Made by a program: the position numbers and the translations under genes | Shown here: in pieces, positions 27,301-35,820 of the stretch | Position numbering within the stretch: position 1 is the first letter of the stretch | Layout of the letters: each line of letters begins with the position of its first letter | The notes under the pieces: generated by a model | Told to the model about the DNA's origin: nothing | What the model saw: only the letters and a program-made list of their open reading frames with translations | Database searches by the model: none | Assembly: GCA_902559075.1 (NCBI GenBank) | Contig: CACEGO010000002.1 | Span: forward strand, 27,144-91,143 | Direction of reading: 5' to 3' | Origin: an uncultured Pelagibacteraceae bacterium | GTDB taxonomy: Bacteria; Pseudomonadota; Alphaproteobacteria; Pelagibacterales; Pelagibacteraceae | DNA length: 64,000 nucleotides

Positions 27301-28214
27301 AAAGAATTTTTTCATCTTTATACTACAAATGTAAGGATTTAATAAAACTAATCAATTCACCAAACTTAACCGATAATGATAAAGAATACTTTAAATATAA
27401 ATTATATAATTTTGATGCCACTCAATCTAAATATATTTCAAAAGAAGCATCAGCAAAACTTTTAAATTATAATTTAGTTACTAAAAAAAAAATAAACTCT
27501 AAAAAAATAAAACAAAAGTTTTTAATGTCACCAATTGAATTAGACTACGGACATTATTTTAAAAAGATAGTAAAAATCTTTAATAAAAATAATCTTAACG
27601 AGTTTCATCTTGATGTTGGTGATGGTCATTTTATTAATAGAGTATTAGATGTCACAGACAAGCTTAAATACATTAAAAAATTATCTAGAGGAAATAAAAT
27701 TCATTTACATTTAATGGTAAAAAATCCTCATAAAAGTTATAAAAATGATTTAAGTTATTTAGACCATTATGCAAAGTTGGACGCAGATTATATTGGATTA
27801 CATAGAAGATCTTTTACACATAGTTTTGACTTTGAAAATTCAATTAAAAGAATAATTTATTTAAAAAAAGAACCAACTATTTTTTTAGAAATAGATGAAA
27901 CATTTGATGATCACGTAATTTCGATGATTCATAAGTATAATATTAAAAAAATAACATTTATGGGAGTTCCTCTAGGATACGGAGGCCAGTTCTTTAAACT
28001 AAATGTGATACATAATATTGAAACTGCAATTAATTATATAGAAAAAAATAAATTGAATGTAAAAATTGAAATTGATGGTGGAATAAACTTTGAAATATTA
28101 GAACAGCTAAAAAATTTAAATATTCATTATTTTGCTGGCTGGTCTATATTAAAATCTGACAATGAAAAAGTTGTTGAGAAAAAACTAAATCAAGTAAGAA
28201 AAATATTAAGGTGA
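24381..28214 (+). CDS. Kinase / class II aldolase-like / ribulose-phosphate 3-epimerase-like fusion
   Basis: A 1277-residue multidomain protein. Residues 1-215 form a uridine-kinase-like P-loop domain (GIDGPTAAGKT at 24-34, VEGHYTG at 142-148). About 220-620 is unassigned. About 630-930 resembles a class II ketose-bisphosphate aldolase: a substrate-loop equivalent at 652-690, GIDHLD at 737-742, VLHGTSRSHPE at 903-913 and KINVAGDF at 924-931. Residues 1047-1277 resemble ribulose-phosphate 3-epimerase: HLDVGDGHF (1086-1094), HLMVKNP (1110-1116), GVPLGYGGQFF and IDGGIN (1231-1236). I know no characterised protein with this order. It may build and phosphorylate an unusual ketose for the neighbouring nucleotidyltransferase. 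Confidence 0.75.
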   Translation: MSNLINKILKKIKSERKEKIFILGIDGPTAAGKTILASKIEKRLKNIKCFTIKMDWTLKSRSYRERSLKEYNKNNKEFLYEAEEHMSLNIISNLLKKIQKFNNNKNSRILKINLEKLYNREKTAKNDLKIKKTINKKYIVIVEGHYTGHPSVFKYIDYNLLLLSSKNELLKRKINRVKNYRNPNLTKKYFELIDIPSFINFISRYGNNYSLLVDNTNYNNPQIKKLDYIKKWVKEVDKVERYKKQNLKYEDLYNEIKFTELYGTQGLDVKNFNEIFNFIEKLDNFTIKNFRLAIKDIKLSTSNFIKSNLKLLNIKLKKIKIDFVYTNNFHNLYFKKFPILSGFKIFLKDNNNTVGNFVIYINEDSIKFVLYWNGGVEEVFKKRKINFNYKNNTLYEYKKLNITNFGFKNYSSSKSFIPTDFTNIDFLNSKQNNDIILTDREETNINSFEILSKFYDTNIFWVQRFAKFSERDFFNDILNNIGVNTFLINNYLFAIKSTEPDDIDRFRLFFENWVIEEKFSKQKNLENKSYDRIIDYQREYLEKEVNSKTKNFKVLDGKIFYIPSDKSKKNRKLIEKDLQFLLNHNERIVRKSVVNFLTLNVFNLSLDTSKLWPTNKDIQKKNITLNDFVKISPTILSDIYFWLNLKRQNSSILACNIYDIRRESFDVSAYLKAAQEENTPIVLQSSFNSIGQAEKYKNKISSGYLRLSNGPKDFVQNCLAEARNLFLNTGKDFLFGIGIDHLDFKYNLPKGRIYRFLKSCQKTKSLTHYTLDSSYLLEDKKIRNFKKNKNKIVKKIIKNEIDLLKRIKDNHIFDFEYCANELNYIENEKKVFLPNQKDINFFAEEFSKQIIENNINYINSRPRLIIGNLGTVHHGVDKDNYVKTEVSEKWINYTQKFNFISAVLHGTSRSHPEVLKRATAGCMKINVAGDFLQILVANLPDNLKKIVIDKNDNEKKKLYLIRKKLNSLNNEQKKRIFSSLYYKCKDLIKLINSPNLTDNDKEYFKYKLYNFDATQSKYISKEASAKLLNYNLVTKKKINSKKIKQKFLMSPIELDYGHYFKKIVKIFNKNNLNEFHLDVGDGHFINRVLDVTDKLKYIKKLSRGNKIHLHLMVKNPHKSYKNDLSYLDHYAKLDADYIGLHRRSFTHSFDFENSIKRIIYLKKEPTIFLEIDETFDDHVISMIHKYNIKKITFMGVPLGYGGQFFKLNVIHNIETAINYIEKNKLNVKIEIDGGINFEILEQLKNLNIHYFAGWSILKSDNEKVVEKKLNQVRKILR

Positions 28215-29686
28215 AAACAAATTTAATTATTCCAATGGCTGGAATGGGTTTTAGATTTGTAAAGGAAGGATACAAAACATATAAACCTTTCTTAAAATAC
28301 TATGATGGAAAGACTATATTAGAAGGCATAATAAATAATTTTGACGCAAATACTAATAAAATTTTTATTATTAATAAATCTATTGAAAAAAAATACATTA
28401 CTAATCTAAAGAAAATTAAAAATAGCAAAATAATATTTATAAAAAAACATAAACTTGGTCCCGGCTTCTCTTTGTTTAAAGCAAAAGATGAATTAAAGAA
28501 TTTAAAAAATATATATGTAAGTTATTCAGATATAATTTGGAAATGGAAAAAAAGAGAATTAATTCATAACAAAAATACTATATTTACTTATAAAGGCTGG
28601 CATCCTTATACATATAATTCAAATAATTATGCATTCTGTAAAAGTAGAAAAAATCAACTTTTACAAATAAAAGAAAAATCAAGCTTCACAAATACATGGC
28701 AAAATGAACCTTTATCCATAGGATTATTTTATTATAAAAATAGCAATGAATTGATTTATAGTTTAGAAAAAATTATTAAAAAAAATATTAAAACTAATAA
28801 TGAATTTTTCCCCTCAGTAGGGTTTAACTTTATTAAACGAAATACTCAAATAAAATTTGTCGAAAATTTTGCACACATAGGAACACCAAAATATTATGAG
28901 CAATATGTAAATACTGAAAGTTTTTTTTATGATGCTAAAAATTTCCAAAAACGTATAAAAAAATTTTTTTTAGCAAATAAAATACTCATTCCAGCTGGGG
29001 GTGTGAGTGAAAGATTTAAAAAAGAAGGTATTACTGTACCTAAGCATGCTTTATTTTTGAAGTTTATAAATAAATCTATGATTGATTATGTTAGCAGCTT
29101 TCTACCCCAAAAAAATAAAGTTTTAATTACTTATAAATCAAGGCACAATAAAAAAATTAATAAAAAAAATTTTGAAATTTTTAATCTAAAAAAAAAATCT
29201 AAGGGTCAAGCAGATACTGTATACAAATATCTGCATAATCTTAATGAAAAAGAATCTTTTTTTATAAACTCTTGTGACGTATTCTCGATTTTTAGTCTCA
29301 AAAAATTTAACAATCTAGTTAAAAAATCAGATATCATTGTTTTTGCCTCAAGAAAATCTTTTGTTGATCTCTCAGAAAAATCTTATTCCTGGGTTGAGAT
29401 TGATAATGACAGGCTAAAAAATATTTACATTAAAAATAAACCAAAAGAAAAACTTAAAATATTGACAGGCAACTTTTATTTTAAAAATAAAACAATATTC
29501 TTAAAAAGTTATGAAAAAATGGAAAAAAGAAAAAATGAATTGTTTGTTGATGACTTAATACATGAGGCTCATAAATTAAAATTTAAAATAAATGTAATTA
29601 TTGATGATATTTATATTAATTTAGGTACTCCAACTCTTTTAAAAAACTTTATTTTTTGGAATAATTTATTTAATAAATCTAAATGA
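28211..29686 (+). CDS. Tandem sugar-phosphate nucleotidyltransferase
   Basis: A 491-residue protein with two NTP-transferase-like domains in a row. The first begins NLIIPMAGMGFRFVKEGY and the second, near residue 255, begins ILIPAGGVSERFKKEG. The second keeps a GQADTVYKYL motif and an NSCDV metal-site-like segment. The first has HKLGPGFSLFKA and a YSDI instead, so one domain may be regulatory or use another substrate. Translation starts at GTG, overlapping the TGA of the preceding fusion gene (GTGA). Predicted to activate a sugar or polyol phosphate. Confidence 0.75.
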   Translation: MKTNLIIPMAGMGFRFVKEGYKTYKPFLKYYDGKTILEGIINNFDANTNKIFIINKSIEKKYITNLKKIKNSKIIFIKKHKLGPGFSLFKAKDELKNLKNIYVSYSDIIWKWKKRELIHNKNTIFTYKGWHPYTYNSNNYAFCKSRKNQLLQIKEKSSFTNTWQNEPLSIGLFYYKNSNELIYSLEKIIKKNIKTNNEFFPSVGFNFIKRNTQIKFVENFAHIGTPKYYEQYVNTESFFYDAKNFQKRIKKFFLANKILIPAGGVSERFKKEGITVPKHALFLKFINKSMIDYVSSFLPQKNKVLITYKSRHNKKINKKNFEIFNLKKKSKGQADTVYKYLHNLNEKESFFINSCDVFSIFSLKKFNNLVKKSDIIVFASRKSFVDLSEKSYSWVEIDNDRLKNIYIKNKPKEKLKILTGNFYFKNKTIFLKSYEKMEKRKNELFVDDLIHEAHKLKFKINVIIDDIYINLGTPTLLKNFIFWNNLFNKSK

Positions 29687-30387
29687 GTAAAAGTATAGGG
29701 TGTATTATATCTTGTTATAATGAGGAAAATAATATTATTAAGCTAGTTGATAATATTGTTGAATTAAATCTAAATAAAAAAATAAATTTTGTTTTAGTTA
29801 ATAATGCATCAACAGATAATACAAAAAAAGTTTTTGAAGAATTAGAGAGCAAATATGCTGATATTAAATTTGTTACGAATGATACTGATAAAGGATGGGG
29901 CTACGGAATAAGATTTGGCTTACAATTTATAAATACAAATATTGTAGGTTGGACGCATAGTGATCTTCAATATGAAATGAAAGATTTAACAAAAGTTATA
30001 GATATAATTAATAATGAAAGCTTTGAAAAAGATAAAAATTTTCTCATCAAAGGTAACAGAGTTAATCGAAAATTTTTTGATAAATTTGTAAGTTTTATGA
30101 TGCAAATATTATGTTCGTTAATATTAAAAAAAAATTTAAAAGAAATAAACGCTCAACCAGTGTTTGTGAATAATGAACAACTCAAAAACTTTAATTTACC
30201 TGATGGCTTAGAGATGGATTTATATGTATATTATAATTGCATAAAAAATAATTCAAAAATAATTAGATTAAATGTAATACAACATGAAAGAAATTTTGGA
30301 ACCTCAAGTTGGAACACTAGTCTAGTATCAAAAATACAATTGAGTTTAAAATTTCTTAAACATGCTATAAAGATTAGAAATGGTTAA
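29683..30387 (+). CDS. Glycosyltransferase family 2
   Basis: A 234-residue GT-A-fold transferase starting IGCIISCYNEENNIIKLVDNI, with NNASTDNT (nucleotide binding) and THSDLQ in place of the usual DxD/DADLQ motif. No transmembrane tail is present. The ATGA overlap with the preceding gene and the 8-bp overlap with the next imply one translational unit. Donor and acceptor are unknown. Confidence 0.85.
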   Translation: MSKSIGCIISCYNEENNIIKLVDNIVELNLNKKINFVLVNNASTDNTKKVFEELESKYADIKFVTNDTDKGWGYGIRFGLQFINTNIVGWTHSDLQYEMKDLTKVIDIINNESFEKDKNFLIKGNRVNRKFFDKFVSFMMQILCSLILKKNLKEINAQPVFVNNEQLKNFNLPDGLEMDLYVYYNCIKNNSKIIRLNVIQHERNFGTSSWNTSLVSKIQLSLKFLKHAIKIRNG

Positions 30388-30976
30388 GATTATAGTTCAT
30401 CGAATAAATAAGCTTAAAAATTATAAAAAATTAAAAAATATTTACGGGATCGAAACAGATGTAAGAGATTTTGGAAATAAAATAGTACTTTCACACAATC
30501 CACATACCAATGGGGAAGATTTTTTTAAATTTATCAAAAATATAGATAAAACAATTTTTTTAAACCTTAAGTCTAGCGGTATAATAAAAAAAATTATTCA
30601 TTTTGTTAAAAATAAAGATATTTACTTTCTTGATATTTCGTTTTCAGAATTTGATTTTTTATTTAAAAAAAATTTATCGCATAGGTTTATTTTAAGATTT
30701 TCTTCCTATGAAAACTTTGATTTAAAGAATAAATATTTTAAAAAAATAAAATGGGTATGGTTTGATTATTTTAATAATTCGAAATTAACTTTAAAAAATT
30801 ATAAATATTTAAAAAAAAATAAAAAAAAAATCTGTATAGTATCTCCAGACTTACTAGGGGAAAAAAAAGATATATTAAAATATATTAAGTATTTAAATAA
30901 AAATAAAATTGCTGTTGATGCTGTATGTACTAAAAGACAAAATATTAAATTATGGCAAAATAATTATATTTATTGA
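30380..30976 (+). CDS. Small GDPD/PI-PLC-like TIM-barrel protein
   Basis: A 198-residue protein with an N-terminal IVHRINKLKNYKKLKNIYGIETDVRDF and KIVLSHNP. This resembles the H-x-G, E-x-D and H-D pattern of glycerophosphodiester phosphodiesterases, with Arg after the first His. At about 200 residues it is shorter than typical enzymes. It may hydrolyse or transfer a phosphodiester in the product of this cluster. Its stop overlaps the convergent membrane-protein gene by seven bases. Confidence 0.6.
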   Translation: MVKIIVHRINKLKNYKKLKNIYGIETDVRDFGNKIVLSHNPHTNGEDFFKFIKNIDKTIFLNLKSSGIIKKIIHFVKNKDIYFLDISFSEFDFLFKKNLSHRFILRFSSYENFDLKNKYFKKIKWVWFDYFNNSKLTLKNYKYLKKNKKKICIVSPDLLGEKKDILKYIKYLNKNKIAVDAVCTKRQNIKLWQNNYIY

Positions 30977-32685
30977 TTTTGTTTTTTTGATTTATGCAAA
31001 TAATATTCATCATATTGAAATTTTTGTTTTTTTTGAACGCAATACATTCTCACTCCATATGACATAGCCAAAGAAGTTAATGCAGTATAATCAGGTATAA
31101 ATCTTTCAAATTTTTCATCTTCACAATTTTCTAATTTTTTATTGAAGAGATTTTTTTCTTTTTTAACACTTTGGTAATAACTATCTTTAAATGATAAATT
31201 TTTTTCTGAGGTTAGTGCAAAATTGAATATTCCATAGATTAAAAAAAATAAAATAAATTTATAAGTTATTTTTTTGTTTAAAAAATAATATAAAATATAT
31301 GTAAAAGAATATAGGGATATGTAAAAGTAAACATAAGATTGATGACTCAAATTGTATCCAGATGAATTTCTTACAAAAAACCAACCTAAAATAGAAGTTA
31401 TTAATAGGATATTAAACTCTTTTTTAAAATTATTATAATTGGTTATATGATTAATATAAAATAGAGGAGCATAAAACTTTAATAAAAAAAATAATACTAT
31501 TAGAAAACTATAAAGAACTTTACTTGTAAAAATAGAAGCTTCAACCTTACCTCCTTCTGAGTCCGCATATTTTGTTACAATATCTGTAAATTGTACATAT
31601 AAATCAGTATCTAAATATAAATTATTTATTTTATTAATTAATCTTTTTTCAATACTTCCCTCAAAAAAAGGAGGTTCAAATTTTACGTAACTAACAATGC
31701 CAGTTTTTGAGGTAAAAGATAATTTGTATTCAGTTTGAGCTTTAAGCCAACCATTTCCTTTGGGCATTAAAAAAATGTTTGCAACCACTACTAAACTCAA
31801 TAAAGAAATTAACCAAAAAGATTTTTTTTTTGCAAAATGAAGATTTTTAATAAAAATATAAAATCCAACTGGTACAAAAATATAACCTATAGGTGCCTTC
31901 GAATGAAATTGAATAATTAAAAAAATTAACAATAGATACATTTTCTCATCTAAACTAAGTGACTCATCATGAAAAATATAGATTGTAATTATTGCGAATA
32001 TAAAAAATAAATAATTGGAGCCAATATCGTAATTTAATTTTATTTCTGAGTAAAAAAATAAATAAATTACTACTGTAACTAAAAAAATTTTTATAGGATC
32101 GTTAATTTTCCTATTTACAGCAAAGATAAAACTTGAAAAAATTATACACGTAACAATTAGTTTTGTTTCCATTATCAAATGGAGATTCGGATTAATTGAA
32201 AATACATTTAAGACTGCAAGAGTTGAGTTGCTTAATAAATGAAAAGGACCTAACTCAACTGGATAATGATGAGGAAATTTAATATTTCCAAAATAATCAG
32301 CTGTTAAAATTTCAAAAGCTAAACCATGGTGAAGAAGATTATTATTTAAAAACTTTACTAAAAAAATACTTTTATCAAGAAATAAAATATAAGAAAAAAC
32401 AAAGAATAAAATAATAATTTTATAATTTGAGTTAAAATAGTTGAATGTATGCTTAGTGTATTTAATTTGCTCTTCTCTAATAACTAAAAATGACAAAGCA
32501 ATTATAATTATCACTAACTCTCTAGAGTAATTTGGAATAAAATACGCTGTAAAAGCTAAAACCAATGACGTAAACAGCCACCCAATAGCAAAATTATAAA
32601 AAAAGTTTTTTTTAATTATTGCGTTTCCTACAATTGACATCAAAAAAACAGAGATTGCTATTAATAATAAATTTATATAGATCAT
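30970..32685 (-). CDS. Polytopic membrane protein, possibly a glycan-related transferase
   Basis: A 571-residue protein with many hydrophobic segments over about residues 1-480 and a hydrophilic tail rich in Lys/Tyr. Extracytoplasmic loops carry HHYPVE and acidic residues, reminiscent of GT-C or O-antigen ligase/polymerase proteins, but no signature is clear. Its position, convergent with the sugar cluster, suggests surface-glycan assembly. Function is not assigned. Confidence 0.6.
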   Translation of the reverse strand: MIYINLLLIAISVFLMSIVGNAIIKKNFFYNFAIGWLFTSLVLAFTAYFIPNYSRELVIIIIALSFLVIREEQIKYTKHTFNYFNSNYKIIILFFVFSYILFLDKSIFLVKFLNNNLLHHGLAFEILTADYFGNIKFPHHYPVELGPFHLLSNSTLAVLNVFSINPNLHLIMETKLIVTCIIFSSFIFAVNRKINDPIKIFLVTVVIYLFFYSEIKLNYDIGSNYLFFIFAIITIYIFHDESLSLDEKMYLLLIFLIIQFHSKAPIGYIFVPVGFYIFIKNLHFAKKKSFWLISLLSLVVVANIFLMPKGNGWLKAQTEYKLSFTSKTGIVSYVKFEPPFFEGSIEKRLINKINNLYLDTDLYVQFTDIVTKYADSEGGKVEASIFTSKVLYSFLIVLFFLLKFYAPLFYINHITNYNNFKKEFNILLITSILGWFFVRNSSGYNLSHQSYVYFYISLYSFTYILYYFLNKKITYKFILFFLIYGIFNFALTSEKNLSFKDSYYQSVKKEKNLFNKKLENCEDEKFERFIPDYTALTSLAMSYGVRMYCVQKKQKFQYDEYYLHKSKKQNQ

Positions 32686-32803
32686 TCTTATAATTATGTA
32701 TCTAAAACACTCTAATTAATTAGTTATATTTTTAAATAAATTTAATCAACTTAGACTAATTATTTAAACTAAAAAGAGTATTTCTTCTTCTTAAAATAAA
32801 TCT

Positions 32804-33679
32804 TTAATTTCTTTGCGCAACTTTGAATTTTATTTTTTTTCCCTCACTATCTTTTCCATTTCCACTTACAGAACCTGTTTCATTATCCCATTTCAATATA
32901 CCAGATGCATTAACATCTCTATTTTCACAATAAATTGACCAGGTTCCTTTTTTTCTTGAAAGAACGTACGTTCCAATACAATCTCCATCATTAGGTAAAG
33001 TAAAAACCATTATTCCCATTAAATCTCTCTCACTAAATTTAACATTTCCTAGTATTAAATCTTCATAGCCTTCCCATGAAATTGCTATTGATCTTTCACC
33101 TTTAATTATTTTTTTAGATTTTAAAGAACTCTTATCTATGTCTTCATCATCATTATCTTTAATTGCTGTTTTTATTACACTTTCCTGTTCAAATTCTTCT
33201 TTCTCAATCTTCAAGCATCTACCAGAGGACTCATATTCATGATTTTTTTTTAATTGATTTTGATTATTTGAAGACCAATAAAACTCTTTTCGAGTAAATG
33301 CATAAGTATCGTTTAATTTGATGAAATTATAGGTATTCTCAACACTTGCTCCATTGTCGTCATATTTACTAAAAATTTCATAACCTATTGAATTTTCATT
33401 AACTTGTTTGTTAATAATTATTTTTTTAGCAGAGTTATTACTTCCAAGTTCTTTAAATTTTACTGTAATTCTTTTAAAAGGTGATGATAAACCGGAAAAC
33501 TTTACATAGTTTACTCCTATTATTGAGTCTGCTGTTATGTACTGACTTTCACCTGATAGAACTGTATTTATTTTTTCTGGACATTTGTAGTATTCATTTT
33601 TTGCAAAAGTTTGCTCTGTTAAAAAAAACAAAATTAAAAAATAAAAAAAAATATTTTTAATGTTCTTATTCGTTAACAT
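32804..33679 (-). CDS. Exported protein of unknown function
   Basis: A 291-residue protein with a signal peptide (about 1-26, ending TFAK). The mature part is mostly beta-rich. A C-terminal segment (about 190-291) reads like a compact beta-barrel repeat with GDCIGTYVLSRKKGTWSIYCEN and GKDSEGKKIKFKV. I do not recognise the family. Its start overlaps the end of the next upstream gene by seven bases, making a three-gene exported-protein operon. Confidence 0.7.
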   Translation of the reverse strand: MLTNKNIKNIFFYFLILFFLTEQTFAKNEYYKCPEKINTVLSGESQYITADSIIGVNYVKFSGLSSPFKRITVKFKELGSNNSAKKIIINKQVNENSIGYEIFSKYDDNGASVENTYNFIKLNDTYAFTRKEFYWSSNNQNQLKKNHEYESSGRCLKIEKEEFEQESVIKTAIKDNDDEDIDKSSLKSKKIIKGERSIAISWEGYEDLILGNVKFSERDLMGIMVFTLPNDGDCIGTYVLSRKKGTWSIYCENRDVNASGILKWDNETGSVSGNGKDSEGKKIKFKVAQRN

Positions 33680-34710
33680 GCATCTCCAGCATATTGTCTA
33701 CAAGCCTCTAAAGCGTCTTCGTCAGTACCACCAAGTGCATATACAATAATCATTGCTTCAATTGCAGCGGCTGCAGCGGCTTCACTAACACCTTGTTGAA
33801 CTGCATATGCTATAGCAGCATTTATTTCTCTTGCCATCTCTTGTTCTACCGCATCATCGATTGCTAAACCTGTTACATTTTCAATTTCAGTAATAAAAGC
33901 ATTTGCCATTTCTTCACCAATTGTTCTCTCTATCTCTTTTCTTATCTGTTCAGTTATTTCTTTACCAGCATATTTTTCCGTCAATTCTTTAATAAGCTTT
34001 TCTTGTTCCTCTGAAATTATTTTTTCTGTTTCTCTTGCGAGAGCATCATTTCTTGTTTCCATAATTTTATCTATGTCTGATATAGATAAATTATACTTTA
34101 ATGATAATTCTTCTTTTACTTTTTTAACTGCTTTTTCAATTTTTTTATCAAATAATTTAAAGTTTAAAGAAATAGTTTTTTTTCCAGGAATGACTATAAA
34201 ATAATGAAATGGTTCTATGCCATCGACTTGCATTTGATGAAAAGTTGCTTGATAGCGTGAAACATATCTCCCTGTCCAATTAATTAATTTCCTTCCTTTA
34301 TAATAAAGATCACTTTTTAAATTCTCTTCATCAAATTCAAACTTAAAAAAATTTTTTGCATTACTGGTAAATCTGGTTTTAAAATTTCCATAAAGTGTTA
34401 CTTCTGTCTCGCCAGTTAACATATTATCAATTCTTATTGTACCAGGAGAAAGGGTATGCACTCTAAAGTTATCGATATAAAATTCATATTTTTCAAACTT
34501 CTCTCTACCGGTAGCACCTGTTATTTTAATTTGATTAATTTTAATTTTACTTTTTGGTTTTTCACTTATATTTAAAATTTTTTTAAATTCGGCCTCAGAA
34601 ATTAAGCCTTTTTCCAACATTAATTTTAATTTTTCAGTTCTTTCGTCTGATATCGCGATGTTTATTGATGTAATACAAATAATTAGAGCAACGATTGTTT
34701 TTCTAATCAT
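33673..34710 (-). CDS. Exported protein with SHOCT-like N-terminus and long helical region
   Basis: A 345-residue protein. The signal peptide (about 1-21) is followed at once by a SHOCT-like helix pair (KLKLMLEKGLISEAEFKKIL). Next are a beta domain (about 55-185), a charged helical stretch (about 190-290) and an Ala-rich segment ending CRQYAGDAC, whose two cysteines could form a disulfide. The next gene upstream has a SHOCT motif at its C-terminus. Function unknown. Confidence 0.7.
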   Translation of the reverse strand: MIRKTIVALIICITSINIAISDERTEKLKLMLEKGLISEAEFKKILNISEKPKSKIKINQIKITGATGREKFEKYEFYIDNFRVHTLSPGTIRIDNMLTGETEVTLYGNFKTRFTSNAKNFFKFEFDEENLKSDLYYKGRKLINWTGRYVSRYQATFHQMQVDGIEPFHYFIVIPGKKTISLNFKLFDKKIEKAVKKVKEELSLKYNLSISDIDKIMETRNDALARETEKIISEEQEKLIKELTEKYAGKEITEQIRKEIERTIGEEMANAFITEIENVTGLAIDDAVEQEMAREINAAIAYAVQQGVSEAAAAAAIEAMIIVYALGGTDEDALEACRQYAGDAC

Positions 34711-34718
34711 GAATTAGA

Positions 34719-35372
34719 TTAATTTTCTAATAATTTTTTTTTAGCTTCTTCAAATTCTTCTTTAGATAGTGCGCCACTCTCAAAAAGCTTAGTTAAAGTT
34801 TCTAATTCTTTAACTATATCATTTGCATCTGAATTTGTTACAGCATCTGTTTCCTTTTCTCCAGTTATGCTTATCTCTTCATTTATTTGTCCGGTTGAAA
34901 CATCTATTCCAATTAATTTTGATATATCACCATCATAAAAACCGGCCTCTTGAATTTTCTTTGCTACCACGTAAGGACTTTTAAGATCTTTTTTTTTAAT
35001 TTTAACTTTTGGACCACCATTTTTCCAAACAATTCGTCTTTTTTTTGCAAATATGAAGCAGGGTGATCCATTTGAATATTTTTCACATGATACTATTGCA
35101 CTTCGAGCAATTCCGGTTTCTACACAATTATTTTGATATTGAACTGGACAATAATAATACATATAGCTAGTACCATCCTCAGATACAGCCATCATCATTG
35201 GATCATTTTTTCTTTTGGCAGCACCAGAATATTTTTTATTACCAGCTCCATACATATACATTATTGCTGTTTCCATAGTTTCTTTGCTTAACTTTAATTC
35301 ACCTTTCCCCCATTTAGCATAAGAAGGTTGCGTCAGAAAAATAAATGTGATGATTAAAACTGCTATCCTCAT
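34719..35372 (-). CDS. Exported protein with C-terminal SHOCT motif
   Basis: A 217-residue protein with a signal peptide (about 1-19, ending SYA). The mature domain contains five cysteines (YYCPVQYQNNC, SCEKYSNGSPC), likely disulfide-bonded. The C-terminal 30 residues form a SHOCT-type helical hairpin (LTKLFESGALSKEEFEEAKKKLL). It is the first gene of the three-gene minus-strand set and marks the right edge of the accessory region. Confidence 0.75.
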   Translation of the reverse strand: MRIAVLIITFIFLTQPSYAKWGKGELKLSKETMETAIMYMYGAGNKKYSGAAKRKNDPMMMAVSEDGTSYMYYYCPVQYQNNCVETGIARSAIVSCEKYSNGSPCFIFAKKRRIVWKNGGPKVKIKKKDLKSPYVVAKKIQEAGFYDGDISKLIGIDVSTGQINEEISITGEKETDAVTNSDANDIVKELETLTKLFESGALSKEEFEEAKKKLLEN

Positions 35373-35418
35373 TTCAAAAGACTAATTTAAAAAACAATGA
35401 AAATAAATAAAAATTAAT

Positions 35419-35820
35419 TCAATTTTTAAGTGATTTTATAAGATAATTTTTATCTAATTTACAATCTTTATAACCCTTTTTTACAATATTAAGATATCTT
35501 TCAGTTGGATATTTGAACGGAGATTTTTTAACCATAGTATAAGTCATAACTTTTTTTCCATAATAATAAAAATAATGTTTTCTATAAAGAATTGGAAAAT
35601 CTTCATAAACATCTAATTTTTTTTCATCACTTTTTGAAATTTCAAATAAAGCACCTGGTACAACAGAATTTTTTTTAGGTTCTATATCTGCGGCTCTATA
35701 CTTGCTTCTAAAGGTTAATTTAAAATCTTTTAAATTTATTTTTTTTAAAAAAATACTATCCTTACATCTGCGTTTCATCTGAAAATGGTGAAGATTACTA
35801 CCATAAGCAAAATACAACAT
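35419..35820 (-). CDS. Gamma-glutamylcyclotransferase-like protein
   Basis: A 133-residue protein with the GGCT fold signature YFAYGSNLHHFQMKRRC at the N-terminus. An acidic residue in the KLDVYEDFP segment fits the catalytic Glu position. Probably acts on gamma-glutamyl or related amides; the substrate is unknown. Its ATG overlaps the stop of the CinA-like gene by one base. Confidence 0.8.
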   Translation of the reverse strand: MLYFAYGSNLHHFQMKRRCKDSIFLKKINLKDFKLTFRSKYRAADIEPKKNSVVPGALFEISKSDEKKLDVYEDFPILYRKHYFYYYGKKVMTYTMVKKSPFKYPTERYLNIVKKGYKDCKLDKNYLIKSLKN

